Source of the DNA: Bradyrhizobium yuanmingense | Lineage (GTDB): Bacteria; Pseudomonadota; Alphaproteobacteria; Rhizobiales; Xanthobacteraceae | Reading direction: 5' to 3' | Length of the DNA stretch: 64,000 bases | Assembly (NCBI RefSeq): GCF_029167105.1 | Contig: NZ_JARFML010000021.1 | Coordinates: 62,001 to 126,000, forward strand | Shown here: positions 43,917 to 52,541 of the stretch, one piece after another | How the letters are laid out: each line of letters opens with the position of its first letter | How positions within the stretch are numbered: the first letter of the stretch is position 1 | Translations under genes and position numbers: made by a program | Notes under the pieces: generated by a model | Told to the model about the DNA's origin: nothing | Seen by the model: the letters and a program-made list of their open reading frames with translations, nothing else | Databases searched by the model: none

Positions 43917-44405
43917 TCATTCCCAGAAATCCGCATGCCCCTGCGGATCGACCAGCCGGTTGATCCGCAAGGCCGCCGCCATCGCGAAACGTACCGTCAT
44001 CTGCTTGCGGGTGGCGGCGGCGAGCTTGTGCTCGGGTGCCTCGCAATGCAGGTGCGCGCCGTAGGCGTCGGCGACGATCAGGCCGGTGTCACCGGGGAAG
44101 ATCTCGCACGGCAGATCCTGCGTGAAGGCGAAGAACAGCCGGTCGCAATGGGCGCGATATTCGTGCCATTTCTGATCGGCGCGCAGATCCTCGATCGACG
44201 ACTTGATCTCGACGATCCAGATCTCGCCGCGCTCGTTCAGCGCGACGAGATCGGCGCGCCGGCCCGACGGCAACGGCAATTCGCTGATGCAGGAGAAGCC
44301 GAGCGAGCGCAACAGACGCGCGGTACCGCGCGCGATCGCCAGCGCCGTCTCCGACTGGCGGCGGTCCGGCGGCGGCACGAGTGTGATGCGGGCGGTGTTG
44401 TCCAT
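43917..44405 (-). CDS. mmcB: MmcB-family DNA repair protein
   Basis: A 162-residue nuclease-like protein. GRRADLVALNERGEIWIVEIKSS is the PD-(D/E)xK-type core (D...E-x-K). YRAHCDRLFFAF and LIVADAYGAHLH follow, as in Caulobacter MmcB, which acts in LexA-regulated repair. The start at 44405 (MDNTARITLVPPP) matches family length. A composite repeat lies upstream. Confidence 0.85.
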   Translation of the reverse strand: MDNTARITLVPPPDRRQSETALAIARGTARLLRSLGFSCISELPLPSGRRADLVALNERGEIWIVEIKSSIEDLRADQKWHEYRAHCDRLFFAFTQDLPCEIFPGDTGLIVADAYGAHLHCEAPEHKLAAATRKQMTVRFAMAAALRINRLVDPQGHADFWE

Positions 44406-44454
44406 GGCGGCAGAATAGCCGATTCCGTGAGAGGCGAACACCATCTCCCCACCC

Positions 44455-44624
44455 GTTGTTCCCGGGCGCGCCACTTGGCGCGAGCCCGGAATCCATAACC
44501 ACAGGCCTGGTTGTGAGCGACGCGGGTAACGCCGAGCGATCGCAAAACGCCTTCCTGTGGTTATGGGTCCTCAGATGCGCAATTGCGCATCATAGCTCGC
44601 GCTTTGCGCGCCCCGGGACGACAG
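44455..44624. repeat. composite intergenic repeat with GATGCGCAATTGCGCATC insert, right side
   Basis: The outer arms are GTTGTTCCCGGGCGCGCC and GCGCCCCGGGACGAC, the inner arms AATCCATAACCACAGGC and CCTGTGGTTATGGGT. The 18-bp palindrome GATGCGCAATTGCGCATC is at 44574-44591, here in the right arm, the opposite side from the copy at 40694. The element directly abuts the alpha-glucosidase stop codon. Confidence 0.9.
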
Positions 44625-46226
44625 TTAGGTGGGCGCCGCCACCACCACGCCCTCATTGCCGCGCAGGTCCAGCACGCCTTCGATCTCCTCGCCTTCGCGA
44701 TCCAGGAACGTCGACAGCAGGATGCTGCTGCCGAAACGGATCGCGCTGGTGGTCACCGCGACCGGATCGGGGCCGAGATTGAGCGCCACGATGACGGCCT
44801 TGCCGCCGGCCTCGCGGCGGTAGATCAGGAGATCGCCTTGCGCGGAGATCGGATGATAATCGCCCGCGACCAGCGGGGGGCAGCTCTTCCGCAAACCGAT
44901 CAGGCGCTTGTAGAGACTGAGGATAGAGCGCGGATCGGCTTCGAGATTGGCGACATTCTCGCGGATGTGGTCCTCCGGCAGCGGCAGCCACGGCCTTGCT
45001 TGCGAAAAACCGGCGAAGTTCGAGGAATCCCATTGCATCGGGGTGCGGCAGCCGTCGCGGCCGACCCCGATGCCGGGCACGTTCTTCTCGAAGGGATCGC
45101 GCACGTCCTCCGGCGCGATCGCGAGCTGGTGCATGCCGATCTCGTCACCGTAGTAAAGCGTCGGCGTGCCGCGCAGCGTCAGCAGCAGCATGGCCGCGAC
45201 GCGGGCCTGCTCGGGCCCGACGCGGCTCGCGACGCGCGGACGATCGTGATTGCCGAGCACCCAGTTCGGCCAGGCGCCGCGCGGCAATGCCTTTTCGTAA
45301 TCCTCGATGATCTTTTCGATCGAGCGGGCGCTCCAGAAGGTCGAGAGCAGCGCGAAGTTGAACGGCATCTGCGCGCCGGTGAGATCGTTGCCGTAATAGG
45401 CCATGAGCCGGTGCAGCGGCAGATAGATCTCGCCGATCAAGACGCGCGCGCCATAGGAATCGGTGACGCGCCGCATCTCGGCGATGACGTCATGCACCTC
45501 AGCCTGGTCGGTGGAATACTGCGTGAGGATTTTTTCGTTCGGCGGACGGCCCTCGACGTAGTGCGGGTTGGCCGGATTGTCGCGGAATTCGGCGTCCTTG
45601 ATCAGGTGCCAGATCACGTCGACGCGAAAGCCGTCGACGCCCTTGTCCAGCCAGAACCGCATCACGTCGTAGATCGCGGCGCGAACGTCCGGATTGCGCC
45701 AATTGAGATCCGGCTGCTGGGCGAGGAAAGCGTGGTAGTAATATTGCCCCGTGGTCTCGTCGAAAGCCCACGCGCTGCCGCCGAACTCGGACAGCCAATT
45801 GTTGGGCGCGCCGCCGCCTGGCGCGGGATCGCGCCAGATGTACCAGTCGCGCTTGGGATTGTCGCGCGAGGATCGGCTCTCGATGAACCAGGGATGCTGG
45901 TCGGAGGTGTGGTTCGGCACGAGATCGAGGATCAGCTTCAGGCCGTTGTCGTGGGCAGCCGCGAGCAATGCGTCGAAATCTGCCATCGTGCCGAACAGCG
46001 GCTCGATGCCGACATAATCCGAGATGTCGTAGCCGAAATCGGCCATCGGCGAGGGAAAGATCGGCGACAGCCAGATCGCATCGACGCCGAGCGATTTGAC
46101 GTAAGGCAGTCTCTTGAGAATGCCGGCGAGATCGCCGACGCCGTCACCGTCCGAGTCCTGAAACGAGCGCGGATAAATCTGATAGAAGATGCCGTCGCGC
46201 CACCAATTCTCGTTGTCGTGAGCCAT
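44625..46226 (-). CDS. GH13 alpha-glucosidase / oligo-1,6-glucosidase-type enzyme
   Basis: A 533-residue cytoplasmic glycoside hydrolase. GH13 regions are DLVPNHTSDQHPWF, GFRVDVIW (nucleophile Asp203), LIGEIYLP (acid/base Glu266) and VLGNHDRPR (Asp328). The N-terminus WWRDGIFYQIYPRSFQDSDGDG is typical of alpha-glucosidases and trehalose-cleaving enzymes. Chain length and region sequence favour an alpha-1,4 or alpha-1,1-glucosidase; the linkage is unresolved. The start at 46226 (MAHDNENWWRDG) is family-like. It is divergent from the MBL gene. Confidence 0.9.
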   Translation of the reverse strand: MAHDNENWWRDGIFYQIYPRSFQDSDGDGVGDLAGILKRLPYVKSLGVDAIWLSPIFPSPMADFGYDISDYVGIEPLFGTMADFDALLAAAHDNGLKLILDLVPNHTSDQHPWFIESRSSRDNPKRDWYIWRDPAPGGGAPNNWLSEFGGSAWAFDETTGQYYYHAFLAQQPDLNWRNPDVRAAIYDVMRFWLDKGVDGFRVDVIWHLIKDAEFRDNPANPHYVEGRPPNEKILTQYSTDQAEVHDVIAEMRRVTDSYGARVLIGEIYLPLHRLMAYYGNDLTGAQMPFNFALLSTFWSARSIEKIIEDYEKALPRGAWPNWVLGNHDRPRVASRVGPEQARVAAMLLLTLRGTPTLYYGDEIGMHQLAIAPEDVRDPFEKNVPGIGVGRDGCRTPMQWDSSNFAGFSQARPWLPLPEDHIRENVANLEADPRSILSLYKRLIGLRKSCPPLVAGDYHPISAQGDLLIYRREAGGKAVIVALNLGPDPVAVTTSAIRFGSSILLSTFLDREGEEIEGVLDLRGNEGVVVAAPT

Positions 46227-46387
46227 GCCGAAGACCACCCAAATCTGACGCCTTGCGCGGGAGAACGCCACAGCAACGCCTCGGTTCGAATTGGCAGGCC
46301 AATTGGGACGGCCGTGTGACGGTTGTTCCCCGGTGCGGGGACGAATCTTTTGCTTGGCGGCTCGGCAAAAATCGGCATTGTGAGGCC

Positions 46388-47068
46388 ATGACCGAGCAAA
46401 ACGACACCCAGGAATCCCGGCAAGCCAAGGCGGGCGCGATCATCGTTCCCGTGACGCTGTTCGAACAGAACTGCACCATCATCTGGGACGAGCCTTCCAA
46501 GAAGGCCGTGGTGATCGATCCCGGCGGCGACGTGCCGAAGATCCTGGACGCGATCAAGCAGACCGGCGTCACCGTGGAGAAGATCTGGCTGACCCATGGC
46601 CATATCGACCACGTCGGCGGCGCGGCCGAGCTGCGCGATGCGCTGACGGTGCCGATCGAGGGACCGCATGTCGCGGACAAATTCCTGCTCGACAACGTCG
46701 TGGCGAGCGGCGCGCGCTTCGGCATGACCGGAGGACGCGATTTCACGCCCGACCGCTGGCTCGACGAGGGCGACAGCGTGTCGATCGGCGGCTTGCAGTT
46801 CGACATCCTGCATTGTCCGGGTCATTCGCCCGGCAGCGTGGTGTTCTTCAACAAGGATCTGCGGTTTGCCCATGTCGGCGACGTCCTGTTCGCCGGCTCG
46901 GTCGGACGCACCGACCTGCCCGGCGGCAGTCACGCCACGCTGATCGATTCGATCAAGACGAAATTGCTGCCGCTCGGCGACGATGTCGGCTTCATCTGCG
47001 GCCACGGCGCCGGCTCGAGCATCGGCCAGGAACGGATGACCAATCCGTTCATCACCGGCGAGATGTAG
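46388..47068 (+). CDS. MBL-fold metallo-hydrolase (glyoxalase II-like)
   Basis: A 226-residue hydrolase. The metal motif THGHIDHVGG provides His70, His72, Asp74 and His75; LHCPGHSPGSVVF, GDVLFAGSVGRTDLPGG and CGHGAGSSIGQE provide the other ligands. The order and size match the YcbL type of the glyoxalase II superfamily, which hydrolyses thioesters. It lacks the C-terminal helical domain of true GloB. It is divergent from the alpha-glucosidase gene and convergent with the HxlR gene. Confidence 0.88.
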   Translation: MTEQNDTQESRQAKAGAIIVPVTLFEQNCTIIWDEPSKKAVVIDPGGDVPKILDAIKQTGVTVEKIWLTHGHIDHVGGAAELRDALTVPIEGPHVADKFLLDNVVASGARFGMTGGRDFTPDRWLDEGDSVSIGGLQFDILHCPGHSPGSVVFFNKDLRFAHVGDVLFAGSVGRTDLPGGSHATLIDSIKTKLLPLGDDVGFICGHGAGSSIGQERMTNPFITGEM

Positions 47069-47070
47069 GC

Positions 47071-47439
47071 TTATTCAGCGGCGTCCGCGAGTGCCGTCGC
47101 CTCACCGAGATTGCGCTCGCCCCACTCGCGGATTGCGGCAACGACAGGGACGAAGCTCTTGCCCTTGCGCGTCAGGCGGTACTCGACCTTGGGCGGGACC
47201 TCGCCGAAATCCTTGCGGTCGATCAGGCCGCTCATCGTCAACGCCTTCAATTCACGGCTGAGCACGCGCGGGGTGATCTCGGCGCTGCCTGACGCACCGC
47301 GCAGCAAGCCGCTTCTGATCTCGCCGTAGCGGCGCGGGCCGTCCTTGAGATCCCAAACGATGCGCAGCTTGTATTTGCCACTGATCATCTTCTGGAACGC
47401 TGCAACCGGACAGGTGCGCGCGGGAGATGTCTTCGCCAT
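47071..47439 (-). CDS. HxlR-family winged-helix regulator
   Basis: A 122-residue DNA-binding protein. CPVAAFQKMISGKYKLRIVWDLKDGPRRYGEI opens with the conserved Cys that senses electrophiles or thiol stress in YodB/HxlR proteins. ITPRVLSRELKALTMSGLIDRKDF is the recognition and wing region. GGAGG lies eight bases before ATG 47439. It is divergent from a small ABM-like gene and probably controls that gene through the direct repeats between them. Confidence 0.88.
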   Translation of the reverse strand: MAKTSPARTCPVAAFQKMISGKYKLRIVWDLKDGPRRYGEIRSGLLRGASGSAEITPRVLSRELKALTMSGLIDRKDFGEVPPKVEYRLTRKGKSFVPVVAAIREWGERNLGEATALADAAE

Positions 47440-47548
47440 GTCGTTTCCTCCATGTGGAAGATTCTTGTTTTGACGCGTTTTCTTTACGCGAACCGGTACC
47501 ACTTCGCTCGAAACGCTATGCGACGAGGATAGGAGCAGCGGCGAAAAA

Positions 47549-47575
47549 GTCCATACTATCAATTTTGTCCATACT
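47549..47575. promoter_or_regulatory. candidate HxlR operator (9-bp direct repeats)
   Basis: GTCCATACT occurs at 47549-47557 and 47567-47575, a start-to-start distance of 18 bp, in the 193-bp divergent region between the HxlR gene and the 47633 gene. The roughly two-turn spacing places both copies on one face of the helix. Confidence 0.5.
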
Positions 47576-47632
47576 TGCGGGATCGTATCGAGCGCGCAGA
47601 TGATGACGCACAAGACGAACAGGGAGCGTCAC

Positions 47633-47935
47633 ATGAAGCACTTCATGATCAGATACGAGTTCAAGAACGGCACGCCGGAGGAATGGCACCGCGAGATCGG
47701 CCGCTTCATCAAGGCGATCGACGCCGATGCGGAGCTGAAGGGGAGGATCGGCTATCGTTGCCTGAAGCATCGCGACGACGGCAGCTATCTCCACTTCGCC
47801 AGCGTCGCCGACGATGCTGCGCAAAAAGCGCTGCAATCGCGCGACTTCTTCAAGCACTATCAGGAGGTGACGCGGAAGGTCGCGGGCGGCGAGGTGACGG
47901 TGACGCCGGTCGAGGTGATCGATCAGACGGGGTAG
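47633..47935 (+). CDS. small ABM/quinol-monooxygenase-like or DUF-type protein, possible HxlR target
   Basis: A 100-residue protein from ATG 47633, preceded by GGGAGCG. It reads HFMIRYEFKNGTPEEWHREIGRFIKAI, LKGRIGYRCLKHRDDGSYLHFASV and FFKHYQEVTRKVAGGEV, which suggests a dimeric ferredoxin-like (ABM) fold. The function is not known. Its position divergent from an HxlR regulator suggests induction by a reactive small molecule. Confidence 0.7.
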   Translation: MKHFMIRYEFKNGTPEEWHREIGRFIKAIDADAELKGRIGYRCLKHRDDGSYLHFASVADDAAQKALQSRDFFKHYQEVTRKVAGGEVTVTPVEVIDQTG

Positions 47936-47968
47936 ACTCTGCCCTCCGGGACGACCGTGGGAGTGGAG

Positions 47969-49168
47969 CTACTTCATCAATCCGGCCGCCGTGAGCGCGC
48001 GCGTGATGATCTGGCCGAGGTCGAAGCCGCGCGCCTTCTCGCGCTGCGGCTCGGCCGGCTCGGCGGCGACCGCGGTGCGGATCGAGCGGGCGAGATGCGG
48101 CGCGGGCGAGAGCGCTGGCTTCGCAGTAGGCTTCGTGGCGGATTTGGTGACGGGCTTGGCTTCCGCCTTCGTCGTCGCGGCGTCCGGAATCCAGCCGGTG
48201 AGCGCGAAGAACTTCGCGATGTGGTAGGACGAGGAGATGCCGGCCTCGATCAGGAAGGCGCCTTCGATGCCGTAACGCTGATCGTTGTCCGCGAGCCCCA
48301 GCGGCGTGCCGTGCGCCATGTCGGTGATGGCATAGGACTCGACCAGCGTCTCGCCGTCCTTGTCCCACCAGGCCTGGCGCGGATAGCCGTCGACATTGGT
48401 CTCGGCCATCGGCATCTCGGGCAGGCCATGCAGGTCGAGCCATTGCTTGACGATCTCGTTGGCATTGCCGGGATTGACGGTGCGGTCGGCACTGCCGTGC
48501 CACACCGAGACCCTCGGCCAGGGGCCGCGATGATCGGAGGCGCTGCGCACGAGATCGCCGAGCTCGCGCGCAGGACGCGCCGGGGAATGAAACATGCCGT
48601 CGAGCGCCTCGCGCAAGTTCGAGGCGATGCCGTAAGGCAGTCCGGCAATGATCGCACCGGCCGCGAAAACTTCCGGATAGGTCGCGAGCATCACGGAGGT
48701 CATGCCGCCGCCGGCCGAGAGGCCGGTGATGAAGACGCGCCTGGGATCGATGCGATGCGTCTTCATCATGTGCGCGATCATCGCGCGGATCGAACGCGGC
48801 TCGCCGCTGTCCCGCGCGGTGTCCTCCGGATTGAACCAGTTGAAGCAGGTGTTGGCATTGTTGATGCGCTGCTGCTCTGGCATCAACAGCGCAAAGCCGT
48901 AATGTTGCGCGAGCGTCGACCAGCCCGCGCCGAGATCGTAAGCAGCCGCCGTTTGCCCGCAGCCGTGCAGCACGACGACGAGCGCGCGCGGCCGCTGCAA
49001 TTGCGCCGGCACGAACGCGAACATGCGCAAGGCGCCGGGATTGTCGCCGAAGCCGGTGACCTCCTGCAGCGGGCTGAGTCCAGCTGCACCGCGGCCGGGC
49101 TCGGCGAAGCGCAGTCCGTCCAGCCGGGGCAGACGTCTCAACAGATCGATGTTTCTGGCTAACGACAC
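47969..49168 (-). CDS. PHB-depolymerase-family esterase (LpqC type)
   Basis: A 399-residue alpha/beta-hydrolase. VVLHGCGQTAAAYD is the oxyanion loop, FITGLSAGGGMTSVMLA holds the nucleophile serine (GLSAGGG), and VWHGSADRTVNPGNA plus MAHGTPLG supply the acid and histidine. The C-terminus is an Ala/Pro/Lys-rich tail. GTG 49168 is preferred because AGGAA lies 6-7 bases before it; a TTG at 49207 is possible. No clear signal peptide is seen, so the substrate may not be extracellular PHB. Confidence 0.85.
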   Translation of the reverse strand: MSLARNIDLLRRLPRLDGLRFAEPGRGAAGLSPLQEVTGFGDNPGALRMFAFVPAQLQRPRALVVVLHGCGQTAAAYDLGAGWSTLAQHYGFALLMPEQQRINNANTCFNWFNPEDTARDSGEPRSIRAMIAHMMKTHRIDPRRVFITGLSAGGGMTSVMLATYPEVFAAGAIIAGLPYGIASNLREALDGMFHSPARPARELGDLVRSASDHRGPWPRVSVWHGSADRTVNPGNANEIVKQWLDLHGLPEMPMAETNVDGYPRQAWWDKDGETLVESYAITDMAHGTPLGLADNDQRYGIEGAFLIEAGISSSYHIAKFFALTGWIPDAATTKAEAKPVTKSATKPTAKPALSPAPHLARSIRTAVAAEPAEPQREKARGFDLGQIITRALTAAGLMK

Positions 49169-49642
49169 GGCAAGTTCCTGGTGGGGGACGTTCAACGTCC
49201 AGCCCAACCAGATAGTTGCTGCGGCGCAAAATAAAAAGACCGTGCGCTGTCAATCTCGGGAAATTGGCCGAAAATGCGCAAGAATCCGCACGTATTAACC
49301 GCAACGTCGCAATCTCGTGCCGATGCGCGGCGCATCCGCGCCGAAAAATGCGGCGCCGATCATGACGAATGTCACAAATGACACGAGCGAGGCGAGCAAT
49401 TCTGCGCGCGCTGATTGTGAGGCTTCGACGCGCGGTGTCGAACGCGAATGAACAGACCGGCCCAATCGCGCTGCGTGTCGTTATCGTGACGAAGCGCGAA
49501 GCGGGCGAGGACTACGCAACGTCTCGCTTGCCACCGCGCATGCCTGCATTCCACCGCGCGGGACATCGCGTGATTGCGTTCGTGCCGTCAGGCACGTAGC
49601 CTGACACGACCAACAAACAGAAAATTCAGCCGGAGAGAACAC
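49169..49642. other. divergent intergenic region between esterase and LLM genes
   Basis: A 474-bp spacer with no convincing gene. A 76-codon open frame at 49369-49599 lacks a ribosome site and protein-like composition. Several palindromes occur: GATGCGC-G-GCGCATC (49322-49336), GCGCCG/CGGCGC around AAAAATG (49338-49356), and the pair listed next. Confidence 0.55.
49581..49605 (+). promoter_or_regulatory. overlapping alternative hairpins upstream of the LLM oxidoreductase
   Basis: CGTGCC-GTCA-GGCACG (49581-49596) and GTCAGGC-ACGTA-GCCTGAC (49587-49605) are both perfect inverted repeats but share bases, so only one can form at a time as RNA. They end 37 bp before the LLM start codon. This could be an operator pair or a switching leader; no partner sequence for a riboswitch is recognised. 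Confidence 0.4.
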
Positions 49643-50878
49643 ATGGCGCGCCTGAAGTTCGGAGCCTTTCTTGCCCCGCATCACCCGATCGGGGAGCATC
49701 CGATGCTGCAGTTCCGGCGCGATCTCGACCTGGTCGAGCAGCTGGATGCGCTCGGCTATGACGAATTCTGGTGCGGCGAGCATCATTCCTCGGGCTGGGA
49801 GATGATCGCCTCGCCCGAGATGTTCCTGGCCGCGGCCGGCGAGCGCACCAAGCGGATCAAGCTCGGCACCGGGGTGGTGTCGCTGCCCTATCACCATCCC
49901 TTCAACGTCGCCCAGCGCATGGTGCAGCTCGACCATATGACCGGCGGCCGCGCCATTTTCGGCTCCGGACCGGGCGCGCTCGCCTCCGATGCGCACACGC
50001 TCGGCATCGATCCGATGACGCAGCGCGACCGGCAGGATGAGGCGATCGGCATCATCCGCCGCCTTTTCAACGGCGAGCGCGTCACCGCCAGGAGCGACTG
50101 GTTCACGATGAACGACGCCGCGCTGCAGATCCTGCCGTTGCAGGAGGAGATGCCGTTCGTGGTGGCTTCGCAGATCTCGCCCTCCGGCATGACGCTGGCC
50201 GGCAAATACGGCATCGGCATCATCTCGCTGGGCTCGATGACGACGCAGGGCCTGATGTCGCTGCAGCAGCAATGGCAGTTCGCCGAGGATGCCGCCAAGA
50301 AGCACGGAACCACAGTGCGTCGCGCCGACTGGCGCGTGCTCTTGACCTGGCACATCGCCGAAACGCGTGAACAAGCCCGCCGCGAGGCCGGCGCCGGGCT
50401 GATGCGCTGGCACAACGAATATAATGTCGGAACGCTGCAGCGGCCGGGCCTCACCGCGTTCTCCTCGCCCGACGAGGCTGTCGACAAGACCGCCTTCGTC
50501 GAGGGGGCGGCGTCCACGATCGGCACGCCCGACGATCTCGTCAAGACCATCAAGAACGTGATGCAGGTCTCCGGTGGCGTCGGCGCCATCATCGGCTTCG
50601 TGCACGACTGGGCCAATCCGGAAAACACCCGCCGGAGCTGGGACATGGTGGCGCGCTACGTCGTGCCGGAGATCAACGGCTATATCGACGGGCTGCGCAG
50701 GTCGCAAAAATTCGTGATCGAAAACCGCGCGATCTTCGAGCGCGCGGGTCAGGCCGTGATGGCCAAGATCATGGAGAATGAGAAGGCCGCCGAGGCGCTG
50801 AAGGTGACCGGCCCCGGCCGCGTCGCCATTCCCGCCGTCAACGCGCCGGATCTGCAGAAGGAAGCGGCGAAGCGTTAG
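49643..50878 (+). CDS. LLM-class flavin-dependent monooxygenase
   Basis: A 411-residue luciferase-like protein of the FMNH2-dependent class. The N-terminus KFGAFLAPHHPIGEHPMLQF, GYDEFWCGEHHSSGWEMIASPEMF and LGTGVVSLPYHHPFNVAQRMVQLDHMTGGR are the group pattern, close to limonene-type monooxygenases. GGAGAG precedes ATG 49643. A partner flavin reductase is not adjacent. Substrate unknown. Confidence 0.88.
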   Translation: MARLKFGAFLAPHHPIGEHPMLQFRRDLDLVEQLDALGYDEFWCGEHHSSGWEMIASPEMFLAAAGERTKRIKLGTGVVSLPYHHPFNVAQRMVQLDHMTGGRAIFGSGPGALASDAHTLGIDPMTQRDRQDEAIGIIRRLFNGERVTARSDWFTMNDAALQILPLQEEMPFVVASQISPSGMTLAGKYGIGIISLGSMTTQGLMSLQQQWQFAEDAAKKHGTTVRRADWRVLLTWHIAETREQARREAGAGLMRWHNEYNVGTLQRPGLTAFSSPDEAVDKTAFVEGAASTIGTPDDLVKTIKNVMQVSGGVGAIIGFVHDWANPENTRRSWDMVARYVVPEINGYIDGLRRSQKFVIENRAIFERAGQAVMAKIMENEKAAEALKVTGPGRVAIPAVNAPDLQKEAAKR

Positions 50879-50888
50879 GCACTCCACT

Positions 50889-51024
50889 CGTCGTCCCGGG
50901 GCGCGCGCAGCGCGAGCCCGGGACCCATAACTACAGGATGCGGATTTACGAAGACTCGGAGCTATCAGCCTCGCACCAAAACTCCTCCCTGTGGTTATGG
51001 GTCCCCGCCTCCGCGGGGACGACG
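50889..51024. repeat. composite intergenic repeat, CGTCCCGGG variant
   Basis: Left CGTCGTCCCGGGGCGCGC and GACCCATAACTACAGG; right CCTGTGGTTATGGGTCC and CGGGGACGACGG. It has the same nested layout as the 44455 copy without the GCAATTGC palindrome. It sits between the LLM and P450 genes. Confidence 0.85.
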
Positions 51025-51119
51025 GCGGTGGGAGTGACGATTTTGTGCGCAAGACGACCGAAGCTCATCGCGGCCGGATCGTGCTATGTTTGCCGGGCTA
51101 GGCAACCGGAGCAATCGTC

Positions 51120-52496
51120 ATGTCGATGCAGAATGTGGCCGCCCCTGCGCTTCCGTTCACTCCGCCGCGGCGCAACGAGCTGACCCACATTCCCGGTGAC
51201 GAAGGCTGGCCGATCATCGGCAAGACCTTTCAGGTGCTCGCCGATCCCAAGGGCCATATCGAGGCGAACGGCGCCAAGTACGGTCTGGTCTACCGCACGC
51301 ACTTTTTCGGCGAGACCAACGTTGTGCTGCTCGGGCCCGAGGCCAACGAGCTTGTGCTGTTCGACCAGCAGAAGCTGTTCTCCTCGACCCATGGCTGGGA
51401 CAAGGTGCTGGGGCTGTTGTTTCCGCGCGGATTGATGCTGCTCGATTTCGAGGAGCATCGCCTGCATCGCAAGGCGCTCTCGGTCGCGTTCAAGTCGGGG
51501 CCGATGAAGTCCTATCTCGGCGATCTCGACCGCGGCATTTCCGCGCGCGTCGCGCAGTGGAAGGCAAAGCCCGGCGAGATGCAGCTTTATCCCGCGATGA
51601 AGCAGCTCACGCTCGATCTCGCCGCGGCCTCGTTCCTCGGCGCCGATATCGGGCCTGAGGTCGACGAGATCAACCGCGCCTTCGTCGACATGGTGGCCGC
51701 CGCCGTCACCCCGATCCGCCGCCCCCTGCCCGGCACCCAGATGGCGCGAGGGGTCAAGGGACGTAAGCGCATCATCGCCTATTTCCGCGAGCAGATTCCG
51801 CTGCGGCGCGGCAATCACGGCGGCGACGATCTGTTCTCGCAGCTCTGCCGCGCCACCCATGAGAACGGCGCGCTGCTGTCGGACCAGGACATCATCGACC
51901 ATATGAGCTTCCTGATGATGGCCGCGCACGACACGCTGACCTCGTCGCTGACCTCCTTCATCGGCGAGCTCGCCGCCAATCCGGACTGGCAGGACCGGCT
52001 GCGCGCGGAGGTGCTCGCGCTCGGCCTCGCCTCCGGCGCGCCGACCAGCTTCGACGATCTCGAGAAGATGCCGCTGACCGAGATGGCGTTCAAGGAAGCA
52101 CTGCGGCTCAAGCCGCCGGTGCCGTCGATGCCGCGCCGCGCGATGTGCGATTTCAACTTCAAGGGTTTTGCGATCCCCGCCGGCACCGCGATCGGCATCA
52201 ATCCGCTCTATACCCACCACATGAAGGAGATCTGGCCGGACCCGGACCGCTTCGATCCCCTGCGCTTCACCGAGGACGCGCAGCGTGGCCGCCACCGTTT
52301 CGCCTTCGTGCCGTTCGGCGGCGGCGCGCATATGTGCCTCGGCCTGCACTTCGCCTACATGCAGGCGAAATGCTTCGCGCGGCACTTCCTGGAGAATATC
52401 GAGGTGTCGCTCGCGCCGGGCTACAAGCCGGACTGGCAGATGTGGCCGATCCCGAAGCCGCGGGACGGGCTGCGGGTGCAGGTGAAGGCGGTTTAG
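51120..52496 (+). CDS. cytochrome P450
   Basis: A 458-residue soluble monooxygenase. The heme-thiolate Cys406 lies in FVPFGGGAHMCLG; ExxR is KEALRLKPPVP; and the I-helix reads FLMMAAHDTLTSSLTSF, with AAHDT in place of AGxDT. The opening LTHIPGDEGWPIIGKTFQVLADP recalls the CYP26/CYP120 group, which oxidises retinoid- or fatty-acid-like compounds, but the subfamily is not fixed. There is no membrane anchor and no ferredoxin gene nearby. It is convergent with the SDR gene. Confidence 0.93.
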   Translation: MSMQNVAAPALPFTPPRRNELTHIPGDEGWPIIGKTFQVLADPKGHIEANGAKYGLVYRTHFFGETNVVLLGPEANELVLFDQQKLFSSTHGWDKVLGLLFPRGLMLLDFEEHRLHRKALSVAFKSGPMKSYLGDLDRGISARVAQWKAKPGEMQLYPAMKQLTLDLAAASFLGADIGPEVDEINRAFVDMVAAAVTPIRRPLPGTQMARGVKGRKRIIAYFREQIPLRRGNHGGDDLFSQLCRATHENGALLSDQDIIDHMSFLMMAAHDTLTSSLTSFIGELAANPDWQDRLRAEVLALGLASGAPTSFDDLEKMPLTEMAFKEALRLKPPVPSMPRRAMCDFNFKGFAIPAGTAIGINPLYTHHMKEIWPDPDRFDPLRFTEDAQRGRHRFAFVPFGGGAHMCLGLHFAYMQAKCFARHFLENIEVSLAPGYKPDWQMWPIPKPRDGLRVQVKAV

Positions 52497-52541
52497 GCGC
52501 CGATCTCGTAGCAACCATTAAAGCGGCACCGCCGGAGCGGC

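Noticed and set aside
40694..44624. Possible CRISPR array or insertion sequence in the repeat-rich 40-45 kb region
   Set aside because: The repeats are single nested hairpins kilobases apart, with no regular spacers, no cas genes and no transposase or terminal duplication visible.
49369..49599. 76-codon open frame in the esterase/LLM spacer
   Set aside because: No ribosome site, no recognisable motif, and it overlaps the palindromes that mark the region as regulatory.
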